Position numbers and translations under genes: made by a program. Below the pieces are notes generated by a model. The model saw only the letters and a list, made by a program, of their open reading frames with translations. It was not told the origin of the DNA and searched no databases. Shown here in pieces: positions 9,952-19,350 of a stretch of 64,000 nucleotides of DNA. Origin of the DNA: a bacterium (GTDB taxonomy: Bacteria; UBA4055); assembly GCA_029559475.1 (NCBI GenBank), contig JAKQBN010000049.1, forward strand, positions 1-64,000. The letters are read 5' to 3'. Every line of letters begins with the position of its first letter. Positions within the stretch are counted from its first letter, which is position 1.

Positions 9952-10374
9952 ATGCTCGCGCTGCTTTTGATAATAACATTACCTTTATTTTACATCTTTA
10001 AGGGCATAATAATAAAAGAAACGAAATTTATCACGATAATTACCATGATAATTTTCGCCGGGAACATCTGTATAGCTTATTATATGAAAGACAACTGGCT
10101 TAAGACTGCTGTATTAGTATATCTTACTTATACATTCGCCGATTACCTGTTCCTGATGATATTCAAAAGGGAGATCGTAACGTTCCCTCTGATGACCAGG
10201 ATCAGCATCATGAGCGACGAGGCTATCATATCCTACAAGCTCTTCAGACCCGCAATACTCATACCTGTAAACATCTATCTTTTCTTTAAAAGATATCCGA
10301 GGATCGGTCTTAACGACTGCATTGGAGTGGATATAAAGACGAAAGACGGAGCAAAAATAAAAATCAATCTATAA
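9952..10374 (+). CDS. Hypothetical integral membrane protein
   Basis: 140 aa with several hydrophobic segments; in the operon between the DUF4097-like and SHOCT-like genes. Confidence 0.65.
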   Translation: MLALLLIITLPLFYIFKGIIIKETKFITIITMIIFAGNICIAYYMKDNWLKTAVLVYLTYTFADYLFLMIFKREIVTFPLMTRISIMSDEAIISYKLFRPAILIPVNIYLFFKRYPRIGLNDCIGVDIKTKDGAKIKINL

Positions 10375-10385
10375 AGGAGGGCAAA

Positions 10386-10814
10386 ATGCCGAACGAAAGA
10401 GAAAAAAAACAGATCCTGATCCTTCTGGAGCAGGGAAAAATAACTGCCGAGCAGGCTGAAAAGCTTCTAAGAGCAGTAGATTCGACAGAAATAGAAACAG
10501 AAACAAAAAAAAGTGAAGCTGCAGCGAAAGTGCAGGAGAGATCGAACATCAACATGTCAAAGCTCAAGGGAAAATTCAAAGTTGAAGTAGAAAGCGCAGA
10601 CGGAGATAACGTAATGATAACCCTTCCGCTAATGCTGGCCAAACTTGCGTTCAATATGATGCCGGCGCAAAAGCTTTCAGAGATCAAGTCGAACGGGGTT
10701 GACCTTGAGCAGATCGTGAATAACATCGAGGAATTCGTAGAAATGATCGACGAGGATATAGTTAACGTAGAAAGCGCTAACGGAGATCATGTCAGGATTT
10801 ATATCGAAAAATAA
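10386..10814 (+). CDS. YvlB/LiaX-related SHOCT-like-domain protein
   Basis: N-terminal KKQILILLEQGKITAEQAEKLLRAV; two VEVESADGD / VNVESANGD strands. Confidence 0.72.
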   Translation: MPNEREKKQILILLEQGKITAEQAEKLLRAVDSTEIETETKKSEAAAKVQERSNINMSKLKGKFKVEVESADGDNVMITLPLMLAKLAFNMMPAQKLSEIKSNGVDLEQIVNNIEEFVEMIDEDIVNVESANGDHVRIYIEK

Positions 10815-10833
10815 AATAACGCATCATCTTTTC

Positions 10834-10860
10834 AAAAAGCAGCCTTCAAGGCTGCTTTTT
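10834..10860 (+). terminator. Rho-independent terminator ending the SHOCT-like operon
   Basis: AAAAAGCAGCC-TTCAA-GGCTGCTTTTT. Confidence 0.88.
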
Positions 10861-10887
10861 ATTTTAAAAAACTATACATAATTATAC

Positions 10888-10916
10888 TTGACCTTGTTAA
10901 AATATTTATTCATATT
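10888..10916 (+). promoter_or_regulatory. Candidate promoter: TTGACC-N17-CATATT
   Basis: Upstream of ORF 10945. Confidence 0.45.
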
Positions 10917-10944
10917 TTAATTCAGCATAAAGAAAGGTAAAGAA

Positions 10945-11403
10945 ATGAACGATGTTTCAACAAATATCAAACCGGATAATTCTTCAAAAATAGATATAAT
11001 CGGATTTTTGATGGTTGTTACGCCGCTTATATCATCAATAATTTTATGGTACTGGTTCTATCATATAAAGACAATGAGCATTACGAACGCGTATATTCTC
11101 GTGATAATTGCATCCACGGTTTTTCTGACCTCTATCTTCGCATCGATAGATTCCCACAGGCTCGGTACTACGGGCAGAGTTCTATTTCAGTTCTTCATTT
11201 TTCTTTTTCTGTGGCCATACAGCTATCCGGTCTATCTGTTCCGAAGGAAGAATTTCGGCGGGAGGAACCTTCTGTATCCGATCCTGTTCTCAATGCTGAT
11301 CTTTATTTTCTCAGCCGGTTATTTATATTATTCTCTCGAGATGAAAAATATAAATGAAAATTCTATTTACAGAAGAAAACTGTATCAGAATATAACCCGG
11401 TAA
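10945..11403 (+). CDS. Hypothetical membrane protein
   Basis: Several hydrophobic segments; own candidate promoter and RBS 'gaaaGGtaaag'. Confidence 0.65.
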   Translation: MNDVSTNIKPDNSSKIDIIGFLMVVTPLISSIILWYWFYHIKTMSITNAYILVIIASTVFLTSIFASIDSHRLGTTGRVLFQFFIFLFLWPYSYPVYLFRRKNFGGRNLLYPILFSMLIFIFSAGYLYYSLEMKNINENSIYRRKLYQNITR

Positions 11404-11405
11404 GT

Positions 11406-12008
11406 TCAGTCAGATTCTCTTAGTTTTTCCATTATATTCAGGTTGACTATCTTTCTTGTATCTTTCGATTCTATTGTCGTAATAAAATCTCTATCTATGA
11501 ATTCGTCAAGAATGTTTTCCATAAGTTCGACTTTATTGTTTATAAAATCTTTTGTTATCTTCTGGTTTATTTTGAAGAATTTTTCATGCTCTGCAAGAAG
11601 ATCGTCAGAAATACGTTTATCTTCTGAGATCATCGAATTGATCTTTGCGTCACTCTCATTGAATTTTTCAAGATATTTCAACCTGTCAGCATTTAATTTT
11701 TTTAGCGCGGAAAGGTCTTTAGAATATTTGACTTTCAAGAGCAAGTCTGTTTCTCTGTCCAAAATCTTTTTCGTCTCTTCGTATAGATACTCAGCGATCT
11801 CTGTCTGATTGTTCAGCCTTGCGATTTCCAGAGCAGAAAGACCATTGCTGTTACAGGACATTACAGATACACCGCTTTCCACAAGAGACTGAACCTTGTC
11901 CAGATCCCCTTCTTTAATAGCATCAAAAAGCTTGTTTTCCTCCTTTGTACATGAACAAACCAGAACAATAATTACGAGAGCTAAGAAATACAGATAACGA
12001 TTTTTCAT
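11406..12008 (-). CDS. Ankyrin-repeat lipoprotein with coiled-coil tail
   Basis: Lipobox LVCSC; KLFDAIKEGDLDKVQSLVESGVSVMSCNSNGLSALEIARLNNQTEIAEYL ankyrin-like repeats. Confidence 0.75.
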   Translation of the reverse strand: MKNRYLYFLALVIIVLVCSCTKEENKLFDAIKEGDLDKVQSLVESGVSVMSCNSNGLSALEIARLNNQTEIAEYLYEETKKILDRETDLLLKVKYSKDLSALKKLNADRLKYLEKFNESDAKINSMISEDKRISDDLLAEHEKFFKINQKITKDFINNKVELMENILDEFIDRDFITTIESKDTRKIVNLNIMEKLRESD

Positions 12009-12010
12009 AC

Positions 12011-13240
12011 TTAATCCCCGGAAGCCTTTAATGAAAAGTAATTTTTCTTGCCTTTTTTCAGTTCTATCGTCCCGTTCTTAAGATGATCATCGGTCAAGAT
12101 AAGAGCAGTATCTTCCACTTTTATTCCGTTCACAGAAAGTCCTCCCTGAGAGATCATTCTTCTTGCTTCGCTTTTCGATTCGAACAATCCCGCCGAAACA
12201 CATACATCAGCCACTGGTTTTCCGACTATCAGGCTTCTAGGTAGTATCACTTCGGGAGCGCCTTCAGTACTTCCTTTCTTAAAAATGTTCCTCGCGCTTT
12301 CCAGCGCTTTGTCCGCCTCATCTTTACCGTGCACTATCATAGTCGCCTCGTAAGCGAGGATCTCTTTTGCGCTGTTCAGTTCTTCAGCTTTAAGCTGAGC
12401 GTATTTATTTATTTCTTCTAAAGGAATGAAAGTATAGATCTTCATAAATCTTACCACATCATCGTCGGTCGTATTTCGCCAGAACTGGAAGTAATCGTAG
12501 GGACTTGTCAGTTCGGCGTCCAGCCATACTGCCCCGCCTTCAGTTTTTCCCATTTTTTTACCGTCGGATTTTGTCAAAAGGGGATTTGTCATACCGTAAA
12601 CTTCCTTTCCTTCGATCCTGCGAACAAGTTCGACACCTGCGATTATATTCGACCACTGATCATCTCCGCCTATCTCAAGCAGGCAATGGTATTTCTGATG
12701 CAGGGTATAAAAATCGTAAGCCTGAAGGATCATATAATTAAATTCCAGAAATGACAGGCCTTTCTCCATTCTTATCTTAAAGCAGTCTGCTGTAAGCATA
12801 CGGTTCACTGTAAAATGCGGTCCAATTTTTCTGATAAAATCAATGTAGTTTTCAAATCCAAGCCAGTCATAATTATTTACAAGAAGCGCTTTTTCGTTTT
12901 TAAAATCAATGAATCTTGAAAGCTGAGATTTGATGCCTCTCATATTTTCTTCGATTTTTTCCTCAGTGAGCATTTCACGCATACTGTCCCTTCCGCTCGG
13001 GTCGCCTATTAGAGCCGTTCCTCCTCCGACTACGCAGATCGGTCTATGACCGCGTTTCTGCATATGCGATAAGATCATAATTGGGATCAGATGTCCGACG
13101 TGAAGAGATTTTTTAGTCGGATCGAATCCGGCGTATACGCTTATTGAAGGTCCGTTCAGTATTTCTTTTAGTCTTTCTAATTCGACAGTTGATTGCTTTA
13201 CAAGACCTCTGGCCTGAAGTTCTTCGTATAAACCTTTCAT
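12011..13240 (-). CDS. tyrS: Tyrosyl-tRNA synthetase
   Basis: VYAGFDPTKKSLHVGHLIPIM, MILQAYDFYTLH, GGDDQWSNI, KMGKTEGGAVWL, C-terminal S4-like domain. Confidence 0.96.
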   Translation of the reverse strand: MKGLYEELQARGLVKQSTVELERLKEILNGPSISVYAGFDPTKKSLHVGHLIPIMILSHMQKRGHRPICVVGGGTALIGDPSGRDSMREMLTEEKIEENMRGIKSQLSRFIDFKNEKALLVNNYDWLGFENYIDFIRKIGPHFTVNRMLTADCFKIRMEKGLSFLEFNYMILQAYDFYTLHQKYHCLLEIGGDDQWSNIIAGVELVRRIEGKEVYGMTNPLLTKSDGKKMGKTEGGAVWLDAELTSPYDYFQFWRNTTDDDVVRFMKIYTFIPLEEINKYAQLKAEELNSAKEILAYEATMIVHGKDEADKALESARNIFKKGSTEGAPEVILPRSLIVGKPVADVCVSAGLFESKSEARRMISQGGLSVNGIKVEDTALILTDDHLKNGTIELKKGKKNYFSLKASGD

Positions 13241-13286
13241 GATACCCCCGTGCTTCTCAGTTCGTTTTTAATTTTTTTCCGCGGGA

Positions 13287-13315
13287 AATATAATCGTTTA
13301 TATTTTTTTTTACAA
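13287..13315 (-). promoter_or_regulatory. Candidate tyrS promoter: TTGTAA-N17-TATATT
   Basis: -35 revcomp at 13310-13315, -10 revcomp at 13287-13292. Confidence 0.5.
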
Positions 13316-13358
13316 GGAATTAAATATCTACAACAATAATATATTTTATTATTTTAAT

Positions 13359-13387
13359 TTGCAGAAATTTAACTTCTTGTATATATT
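13359..13387 (+). promoter_or_regulatory. Candidate glnS promoter: TTGCAG-N17-TATATT
   Basis: -35 at 13359-13364, -10 at 13382-13387. Confidence 0.5.
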
Positions 13388-13422
13388 TAGCCCGGAAAAC
13401 TTATGCAGAGGATCTATCGGAC

Positions 13423-15081
13423 ATGGAAAACAAAGATAAAAAAGAAGGCCTCGGATCGAATTTCATAAAGTCGTTCATCGAAGAAGACCTGAAAGAAAAA
13501 CGCTTTGATCGCGTTCACACCAGATTTCCGCCCGAACCGAACGGTTATCTTCACATAGGTCATGCAAAAGCTATAACGATAAGCTACGAGACCGCAAAAG
13601 AATTCGGCGGTGTTTATAATTTGAGGTTCGATGATACGAATCCGGTTAAAGAAGATACCGAATATGAAGAAGCGATCAAAAGAGACATAAAATGGCTCGG
13701 ATACGACTGGGAGGACAGGCTTTATTACGCTTCAGATTATTTTGACAGGCTTTATGAATTCGCAGTGCTTCTTATCAAAAAAGGTTATGCGTACGTTTGC
13801 GATCTGTCACAGGATCAGGTAAAAGACTACAGAGGATCATTGACCGAACCGGGGAAAGAAAGCCCTTTCAGGAACAGATCTGTAGAAGAGAACCTTGACC
13901 TGTTCGAAAGAATGAAGAACGGCGAATTTGAGGAAGGCAGCAGAGTTCTCAGAGCGAAAATCGACATGTCAAGCCCGAATATAAATATGAGAGATCCCGT
14001 AATGTACAGGATCCTGAAAAAAAGCCATCACAGAACAGAGAATAAGTGGGTAATATATCCGTCGTACGATTTTACACACGGACAGTCGGATTCGATAGAG
14101 GGAATCACGCATTCTCTCTGCGACATATCGTTCGAAAATCACAGGCCGCTTTATGAGTGGTTCCTGGAAAAACTCGACATTTTCAGATCGAGACAGATCG
14201 AATTCGCAAGGCTTAACCTGACTTACACAATAACAAGCAAAAGATTTCTAAAGCAGCTTGTCGACCAGAAGATCGTCAGCGGATGGGATGATCCGAGGAT
14301 GCCTACGATAATCGGTTTAAGAAGAAGAGGCTATCCTGCCGAAGCTATAATAGAATTTATGAAAAGCGTCGGCGTAAGTAAAAAAGAAAATGTTATAAAT
14401 ATAGAGAACTTTGAATATTTCATAAGAGAGAATCTTAAGAAGAGCTGTCCGAGAATTATGGCTGTTCTCGATCCTGTCAAGCTTACTGTAAAAAACTATC
14501 CTGACGGCATGTCGGAAATAATTGAGATGGAGACATATCCGGACAAAGAAAACCCGGGCTTCAGAAAGGTGCTTTTTGAAAAAGATCTTTTTGTAGAAAG
14601 ATCGGACTATCAGGATAATGATGACCCGTCATTCTACAGACTTGCCCCGGGAAAATATGTCAAACTTAGAAAATCATATATCGTTAAATGTTTATCCGCA
14701 GTGAAAAATCCTGACGGGTCTTTAGCTGAGATAATCTGCGAATACGTTCCAGAATCAAAACATCTGACCGAGCTTGACGGCAAAAAGATAAAGGGTATTA
14801 TACACTGGGTATCACAGTCAGACAGCACAGAATGTACGGTCAGATTATACGACCGGCTTTTTAAAGTCGAAAATCCCCTCGATTCAAAAGGGCTTGATTT
14901 TTCAGAACTGATCAACTGCGATTCTTTTAAAGAAATTAAAAAATGCAGGATTGAAAAGTGTGCTGAAAGTTTTAAACCTGAAGACAGGGTTCAGTTCGAG
15001 AGAACGGGATATTTCTGCTTGGATATGAAAGATTCAGTTAAAAACGGACTGATCTTTAACAGAACTTTAACGCTTAAATAA
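13423..15081 (+). CDS. glnS: Glutaminyl-tRNA synthetase
   Basis: TRFPPEPNGYLHIGHAKAI, RFDDTNPVKED, YDFTHGQSDSIEGITHSLC, GWDDPRMPTI. Confidence 0.96.
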   Translation: MENKDKKEGLGSNFIKSFIEEDLKEKRFDRVHTRFPPEPNGYLHIGHAKAITISYETAKEFGGVYNLRFDDTNPVKEDTEYEEAIKRDIKWLGYDWEDRLYYASDYFDRLYEFAVLLIKKGYAYVCDLSQDQVKDYRGSLTEPGKESPFRNRSVEENLDLFERMKNGEFEEGSRVLRAKIDMSSPNINMRDPVMYRILKKSHHRTENKWVIYPSYDFTHGQSDSIEGITHSLCDISFENHRPLYEWFLEKLDIFRSRQIEFARLNLTYTITSKRFLKQLVDQKIVSGWDDPRMPTIIGLRRRGYPAEAIIEFMKSVGVSKKENVINIENFEYFIRENLKKSCPRIMAVLDPVKLTVKNYPDGMSEIIEMETYPDKENPGFRKVLFEKDLFVERSDYQDNDDPSFYRLAPGKYVKLRKSYIVKCLSAVKNPDGSLAEIICEYVPESKHLTELDGKKIKGIIHWVSQSDSTECTVRLYDRLFKVENPLDSKGLDFSELINCDSFKEIKKCRIEKCAESFKPEDRVQFERTGYFCLDMKDSVKNGLIFNRTLTLK

Positions 15082-15115
15082 TGTAAAATAAGTGTTCCGC
15101 AAGGCAAGATTATCA

Positions 15116-15144
15116 TTGATATTTGCTTATGCAGGGACTATATT
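15116..15144 (+). promoter_or_regulatory. Candidate promoter for the SurA-like operon: TTGATA-N17-TATATT
   Basis: -35 at 15116-15121, -10 at 15139-15144; RBS aaGGAG before ATG 15182. Confidence 0.55.
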
Positions 15145-15181
15145 ACTGTGATTTTGAATTAAAGAATAAGGAGCTGAAAAA

Positions 15182-16642
15182 ATGCGTAGAACTGCTATCC
15201 TGTTAACATCACTGATCATACTGATCTCTTGCAAGCAGCAGGATAAGTCAAAACTGAATGTAGCCGAATTTACATCAGGCGGCATCACGATGTCAGAACT
15301 TGAAACTTCACTACTTGAAGAAAAATATGGCGATGACATTGAAAAAGCAAAAAAAAGCCAGTTCGATGAACGGAGAGAGCATCTCAAAGAGATGGTTTTC
15401 AGAAAGATAGTTTTCGATCTCGCAGAAAAAAACAATCTCGATACAATTAAAACATTAAAAGATGAGTTCTCAAGAAAAGTCTATGCTCAGGCTATAATGA
15501 ACGGTTTTGTTCGTGACAGTATTACCAGCAGATTATATTCAGATGAAGAAGTGGGAAAGATATATGAACAGCGAAAGATAAAATATTTTCCTAAACACAT
15601 TTTAATTGATACGAATATCCATAAGGAAGGCCCTTCAAAAGCAAAGATCGACTCAATTTATCAAAGGCTGAAGGACGGCGAGAAATTCGAAGACCTTGCT
15701 GTAAAATATTCAGATGACAAACAGACAGGCGTGAACGGCGGGGATCTGGGCTGGGTTTTTGCCGATAACATGGTGAATGAATTCGCCGAAACTGTTTTGA
15801 AAATGAAAAAAGGCGAATACTCTGAGCCTTTTAAAACACAGTACGGTTATCATATAATTTATCTGAAAGACACGATGCATAATGACAAACTGAAGTCATT
15901 TGATAAGGAAGAAGATGCTGTAAGGAACGATCTCAACTCCAAACACAACATGAAATTCAATCAGATATATACAAAAATCATAGAAGATCTGATGCTCAAG
16001 TATAAAGTAAGGATCGATTCTTCTAATATAAAGCATTTCATCAAGCAGTATAAATCGAACATTGAAAGTGTGAAAAATGACCCCAAGTCAGATCCTCTCG
16101 ACAAGTTCACTAATGAAGAAAAACAGATGGTCTTTTCTGATTTCGGCGGTTCTGTAATTGATGCGGGAAAACTTATCGGAGTACTAAAAGGATTTCCTGT
16201 CGACAAACGTCCTGAATTAAAAGGATACGAAGACATCAGAATGTATGTGATCGATAAACTCAGGAACAAAATCCTTGAGAAGAGAGCTGACGAACTCGGA
16301 TACACAAAGAGAAAGGAATATCTTGAGACCGCAAAACTCAGAATGTACGATTCGTACAAAGATAAGATAATAAATCACTACGTCAGGTCCAAAGTTCAGG
16401 TCCCGACAGAAGACGAAGTCCGCAAATATTACGATGATAACAGGGAAAATTACAAAGAGAACGACAGCACATATAAAGATTACATCAAAGTCAAAGTCGG
16501 AATTTTGAATGACATCAAAGGTAAAAGACTATCATCGGCTATGAACCAGTGGAAGAAAGATCTTTTCAGCGAATATAGAGTGAAGATAGACCATAAACTC
16601 GTAGAACAAACATTTATGAATGTAAAGGATGACAGAAAATAA
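15182..16642 (+). CDS. Lipoprotein PpiC-type peptidyl-prolyl isomerase (SurA-like, first of three)
   Basis: Lipobox LIILISC; parvulin signature FPKHILIDTNI...DGEKFEDLAVKYSDDKQTGVNGGDLGWV...FKTQYGYHIIYL. Confidence 0.85.
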   Translation: MRRTAILLTSLIILISCKQQDKSKLNVAEFTSGGITMSELETSLLEEKYGDDIEKAKKSQFDERREHLKEMVFRKIVFDLAEKNNLDTIKTLKDEFSRKVYAQAIMNGFVRDSITSRLYSDEEVGKIYEQRKIKYFPKHILIDTNIHKEGPSKAKIDSIYQRLKDGEKFEDLAVKYSDDKQTGVNGGDLGWVFADNMVNEFAETVLKMKKGEYSEPFKTQYGYHIIYLKDTMHNDKLKSFDKEEDAVRNDLNSKHNMKFNQIYTKIIEDLMLKYKVRIDSSNIKHFIKQYKSNIESVKNDPKSDPLDKFTNEEKQMVFSDFGGSVIDAGKLIGVLKGFPVDKRPELKGYEDIRMYVIDKLRNKILEKRADELGYTKRKEYLETAKLRMYDSYKDKIINHYVRSKVQVPTEDEVRKYYDDNRENYKENDSTYKDYIKVKVGILNDIKGKRLSSAMNQWKKDLFSEYRVKIDHKLVEQTFMNVKDDRK

Positions 16643-18072
16643 TGATAAAAAGAGCCTGCTTCGTACTGATCTTTATGTCGCTATTTTTCCTGATTTCTGC
16701 TGCAGAAAATGAGAGTATGATCCTTACACCCGGAACTGAAAATATCGAAGTGGCAAAGTTCAACGGTAAGATTCTTAAAGAATTCGACGTTTTCGGATAT
16801 CCTGCTGCTGTAAGGGACAGAAAAAAACTTTCTGAAGCAGAGCGAAAAAAATTGATCGAAGATTATATTATGAAACTAATTCTTCAGATCGAGAGCGATG
16901 TGCCTGAAGTAATAAATTCAGAAGATTATAAAAAAGCCTACGGTTCGCTGGTTCAGAAAAACGCTGCTGAATTTATGCGCGAAGAAATGATCAGGGAAAA
17001 GTTTTTTAACAAAAAAGCGTTGGACGGACATTACAAAAAAGATCCGGATAAATTTAAGGCTGACGGAAAAAGATCGGACGAGCTTATCATTAAAGATCTG
17101 AAAATCGTAAAAGAAAAGGAGATTCAAAAATTCATAAAAGATTATTTGAAAAAGCTGGTCAGGGATAAAAAAGTAGAATACAACGATAAGCTGTTCGATG
17201 AGATATCAAAGATAAAGTTCAAGGATCAGGCCGATTTTCTTGAAAAGATAAAATCAAAAAACCTGAATGCCGAACTTGTTAAATACAAAGACAAAACTGT
17301 TTATTTAAGACATCTGTACGATCAGATTCAGCAGGTAAAACCCTATCATTTGAAAAACCTTTCCGATCCTGAAATCCTTAAATCGCTCATCGACGGAAGC
17401 ATATTAAATTCGCTTTTGACTGAAAAAGCTAATGAAAAATGGCTGGAACAAAATCCTGAAGTGATAAGAATGACAAAAGAGCAGATGAAGTATTTTTCGG
17501 GAGAAAAATATCTCGAGATTTTAACTGCCGAAAGCCGTTTCATTCCCACAAAAGACGAAATGATCGATTATTACATCGCTCATAAAGATGATGATGAACT
17601 GAAAAGCAAAAGAAAAATGTGGGTGTTCGAAATATTTAAAGAGTATAACAATGCTGACAGTATTAAAGAAAACGATAAGATCCAAGTCGCGATCGAACTC
17701 GAGAACATCAGGCAGAAAACCTTAACGGGCGAAGAGTTCGAAAAATACGCGAAATTTTATCCGAGACCATATTCTAAAGACGGAGAGCTGGGATTTATTT
17801 TCGAGACCGATAACGCTATGGTAGGTAAAACAGCTGCGAAAATGAATGCCGGGGACATTTCAGATCTTATTATCCAGGAGAAAGCAATATCGATAATAAA
17901 AGTGACCAAAGTCCAGGAGCCTATGCTTTATAAATTCGAATACGTTGAAGACATTATCAAGAGAAATCTGATAGAAATCAAAAGGTCTGAATTTCTGAAT
18001 AATTATAAAAATGATATGCTGAAAAAATACGGCACGGAAATTTTCAAGACGGAACAACAGGAGAAAAAGTGA
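16642..18072 (+). CDS. SurA-like periplasmic protein with divergent PpiC domain (second of three)
   Basis: Signal peptide; LTGEEFEKYAKFYPRPYSKDGELGFIFETDNAMVGKTAAKMNAGDISDLI resembles a parvulin core. Confidence 0.7.
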   Translation: MIKRACFVLIFMSLFFLISAAENESMILTPGTENIEVAKFNGKILKEFDVFGYPAAVRDRKKLSEAERKKLIEDYIMKLILQIESDVPEVINSEDYKKAYGSLVQKNAAEFMREEMIREKFFNKKALDGHYKKDPDKFKADGKRSDELIIKDLKIVKEKEIQKFIKDYLKKLVRDKKVEYNDKLFDEISKIKFKDQADFLEKIKSKNLNAELVKYKDKTVYLRHLYDQIQQVKPYHLKNLSDPEILKSLIDGSILNSLLTEKANEKWLEQNPEVIRMTKEQMKYFSGEKYLEILTAESRFIPTKDEMIDYYIAHKDDDELKSKRKMWVFEIFKEYNNADSIKENDKIQVAIELENIRQKTLTGEEFEKYAKFYPRPYSKDGELGFIFETDNAMVGKTAAKMNAGDISDLIIQEKAISIIKVTKVQEPMLYKFEYVEDIIKRNLIEIKRSEFLNNYKNDMLKKYGTEIFKTEQQEKK

Positions 18073-19331
18073 TCTATAAAAGGGCGTTAATATTTCTGAT
18101 CATCGCACTATCAATTAAGGTATCTGCTGAAGTCGTTGACAGAATAATGGCTATAGTCGGGGATGAAATCATTTTAAAAAGCGAAGTTGAGCAGTACGTC
18201 GAGCATCAGAGGTATACGTCGAAAAATGATTTTAATGAGAAGGATTTTAGAAAGACCGTGCTTGACGAATTAGTCTCCAATATGGTTATATACGATGTTG
18301 CGCTGAAGGATTCCACTATAAAAGTATCGGACGATGAAGTCCAGAGGATACTTGACAGCAGGATAAATAACATAATAGAGCAGGTGGGAAGCGAAGAAAA
18401 ATTCGAGAAAATGTACAACACTACTGTCAGCGATCTAAAGAAGCTTTACAGATCAGATATAAGAAGGAGTCTCTTCATCGACAGACTGAAGAATAAATAC
18501 AGCCAGAGAGTTTCGGTGAGCAGAAGGGAAGTTGAGGATTTTTACAATGTATACAAGGATTCTCTTCCTGCTGTAAGATCTACCGTCTCTCTTAGCCAGC
18601 TTGTTATAAAATTCAGCGGGGAGTTACTGCAGAGATCAAAGAGCGCGGATATTTTGAAAGAACTTAGATCAAGGATTTTATCAGGAGAATTGACTTTCGA
18701 ATCAGCAGCTGAACAGTATTCACAGGACGACGCTACAAAGATCAAGGGCGGAAATCTCGGGTTCACGACAAGAGGCGATCTGGTAACCGATTATGAAAGA
18801 GCTGCTTTCAATCTCGAGCCGGGAGATATCTCAGATCCTGTAAAAACATCTTTCGGACATCACATAATAAAGCTTATAGAGAAATCCGGAGAAAAAATAA
18901 ACACATCTCACATTCTGATAAAAGACTCAAGCACACCCGATGCCGATTCGACAGCACTTGGTTTCGCAGTAAATATAAGGGATTCGATACTTAATAAAAA
19001 AATGACTTTTGAAGAAGCCGTAAAAAAATACAGCGGCGATGAAAAAACAAAATATACGAACGGGCAGATCGGAATATTGGAAACTGACGAACTTGATAAA
19101 AAATATTCTGATATTTTTAAAAACGCTGAAACCGGCAGCATAACTGACCCGATAAAAGAAAATGACGGTTATTACATTTACAAAATCATCGATAAAAAAA
19201 GCGCACATGCCGTTGATATAGATCAGGATTATAATACGCTTAAGAACATAGCACTCGACAAAAAACGCAGGTCTGAACAAAAAAAATGGATTGATGACTT
19301 GAGAAAAAAAGTGTATATTGAAGTTAAGTAA
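18069..19331 (+). CDS. surA: SurA, periplasmic chaperone/PPIase with two PpiC domains (third of three)
   Basis: AEVVDRIMAIVGDEIILKSEVEQ; two parvulin domains (YSQDDATKIKGGNLGFTTRGDLV; KYSGDEKTKYTNGQIGILETDEL). GTGA overlap with the upstream stop. Confidence 0.88.
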   Translation: MIYKRALIFLIIALSIKVSAEVVDRIMAIVGDEIILKSEVEQYVEHQRYTSKNDFNEKDFRKTVLDELVSNMVIYDVALKDSTIKVSDDEVQRILDSRINNIIEQVGSEEKFEKMYNTTVSDLKKLYRSDIRRSLFIDRLKNKYSQRVSVSRREVEDFYNVYKDSLPAVRSTVSLSQLVIKFSGELLQRSKSADILKELRSRILSGELTFESAAEQYSQDDATKIKGGNLGFTTRGDLVTDYERAAFNLEPGDISDPVKTSFGHHIIKLIEKSGEKINTSHILIKDSSTPDADSTALGFAVNIRDSILNKKMTFEEAVKKYSGDEKTKYTNGQIGILETDELDKKYSDIFKNAETGSITDPIKENDGYYIYKIIDKKSAHAVDIDQDYNTLKNIALDKKRRSEQKKWIDDLRKKVYIEVK

Positions 19332-19350
19332 TAAATTACGGAAAAGAGAA

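Noticed and set aside
13241-13422. T-box or other tRNA-sensing leader between tyrS and glnS
   Set aside because: No specifier stem, T-box sequence or terminator/antiterminator; only two divergent promoters with short leaders are visible.
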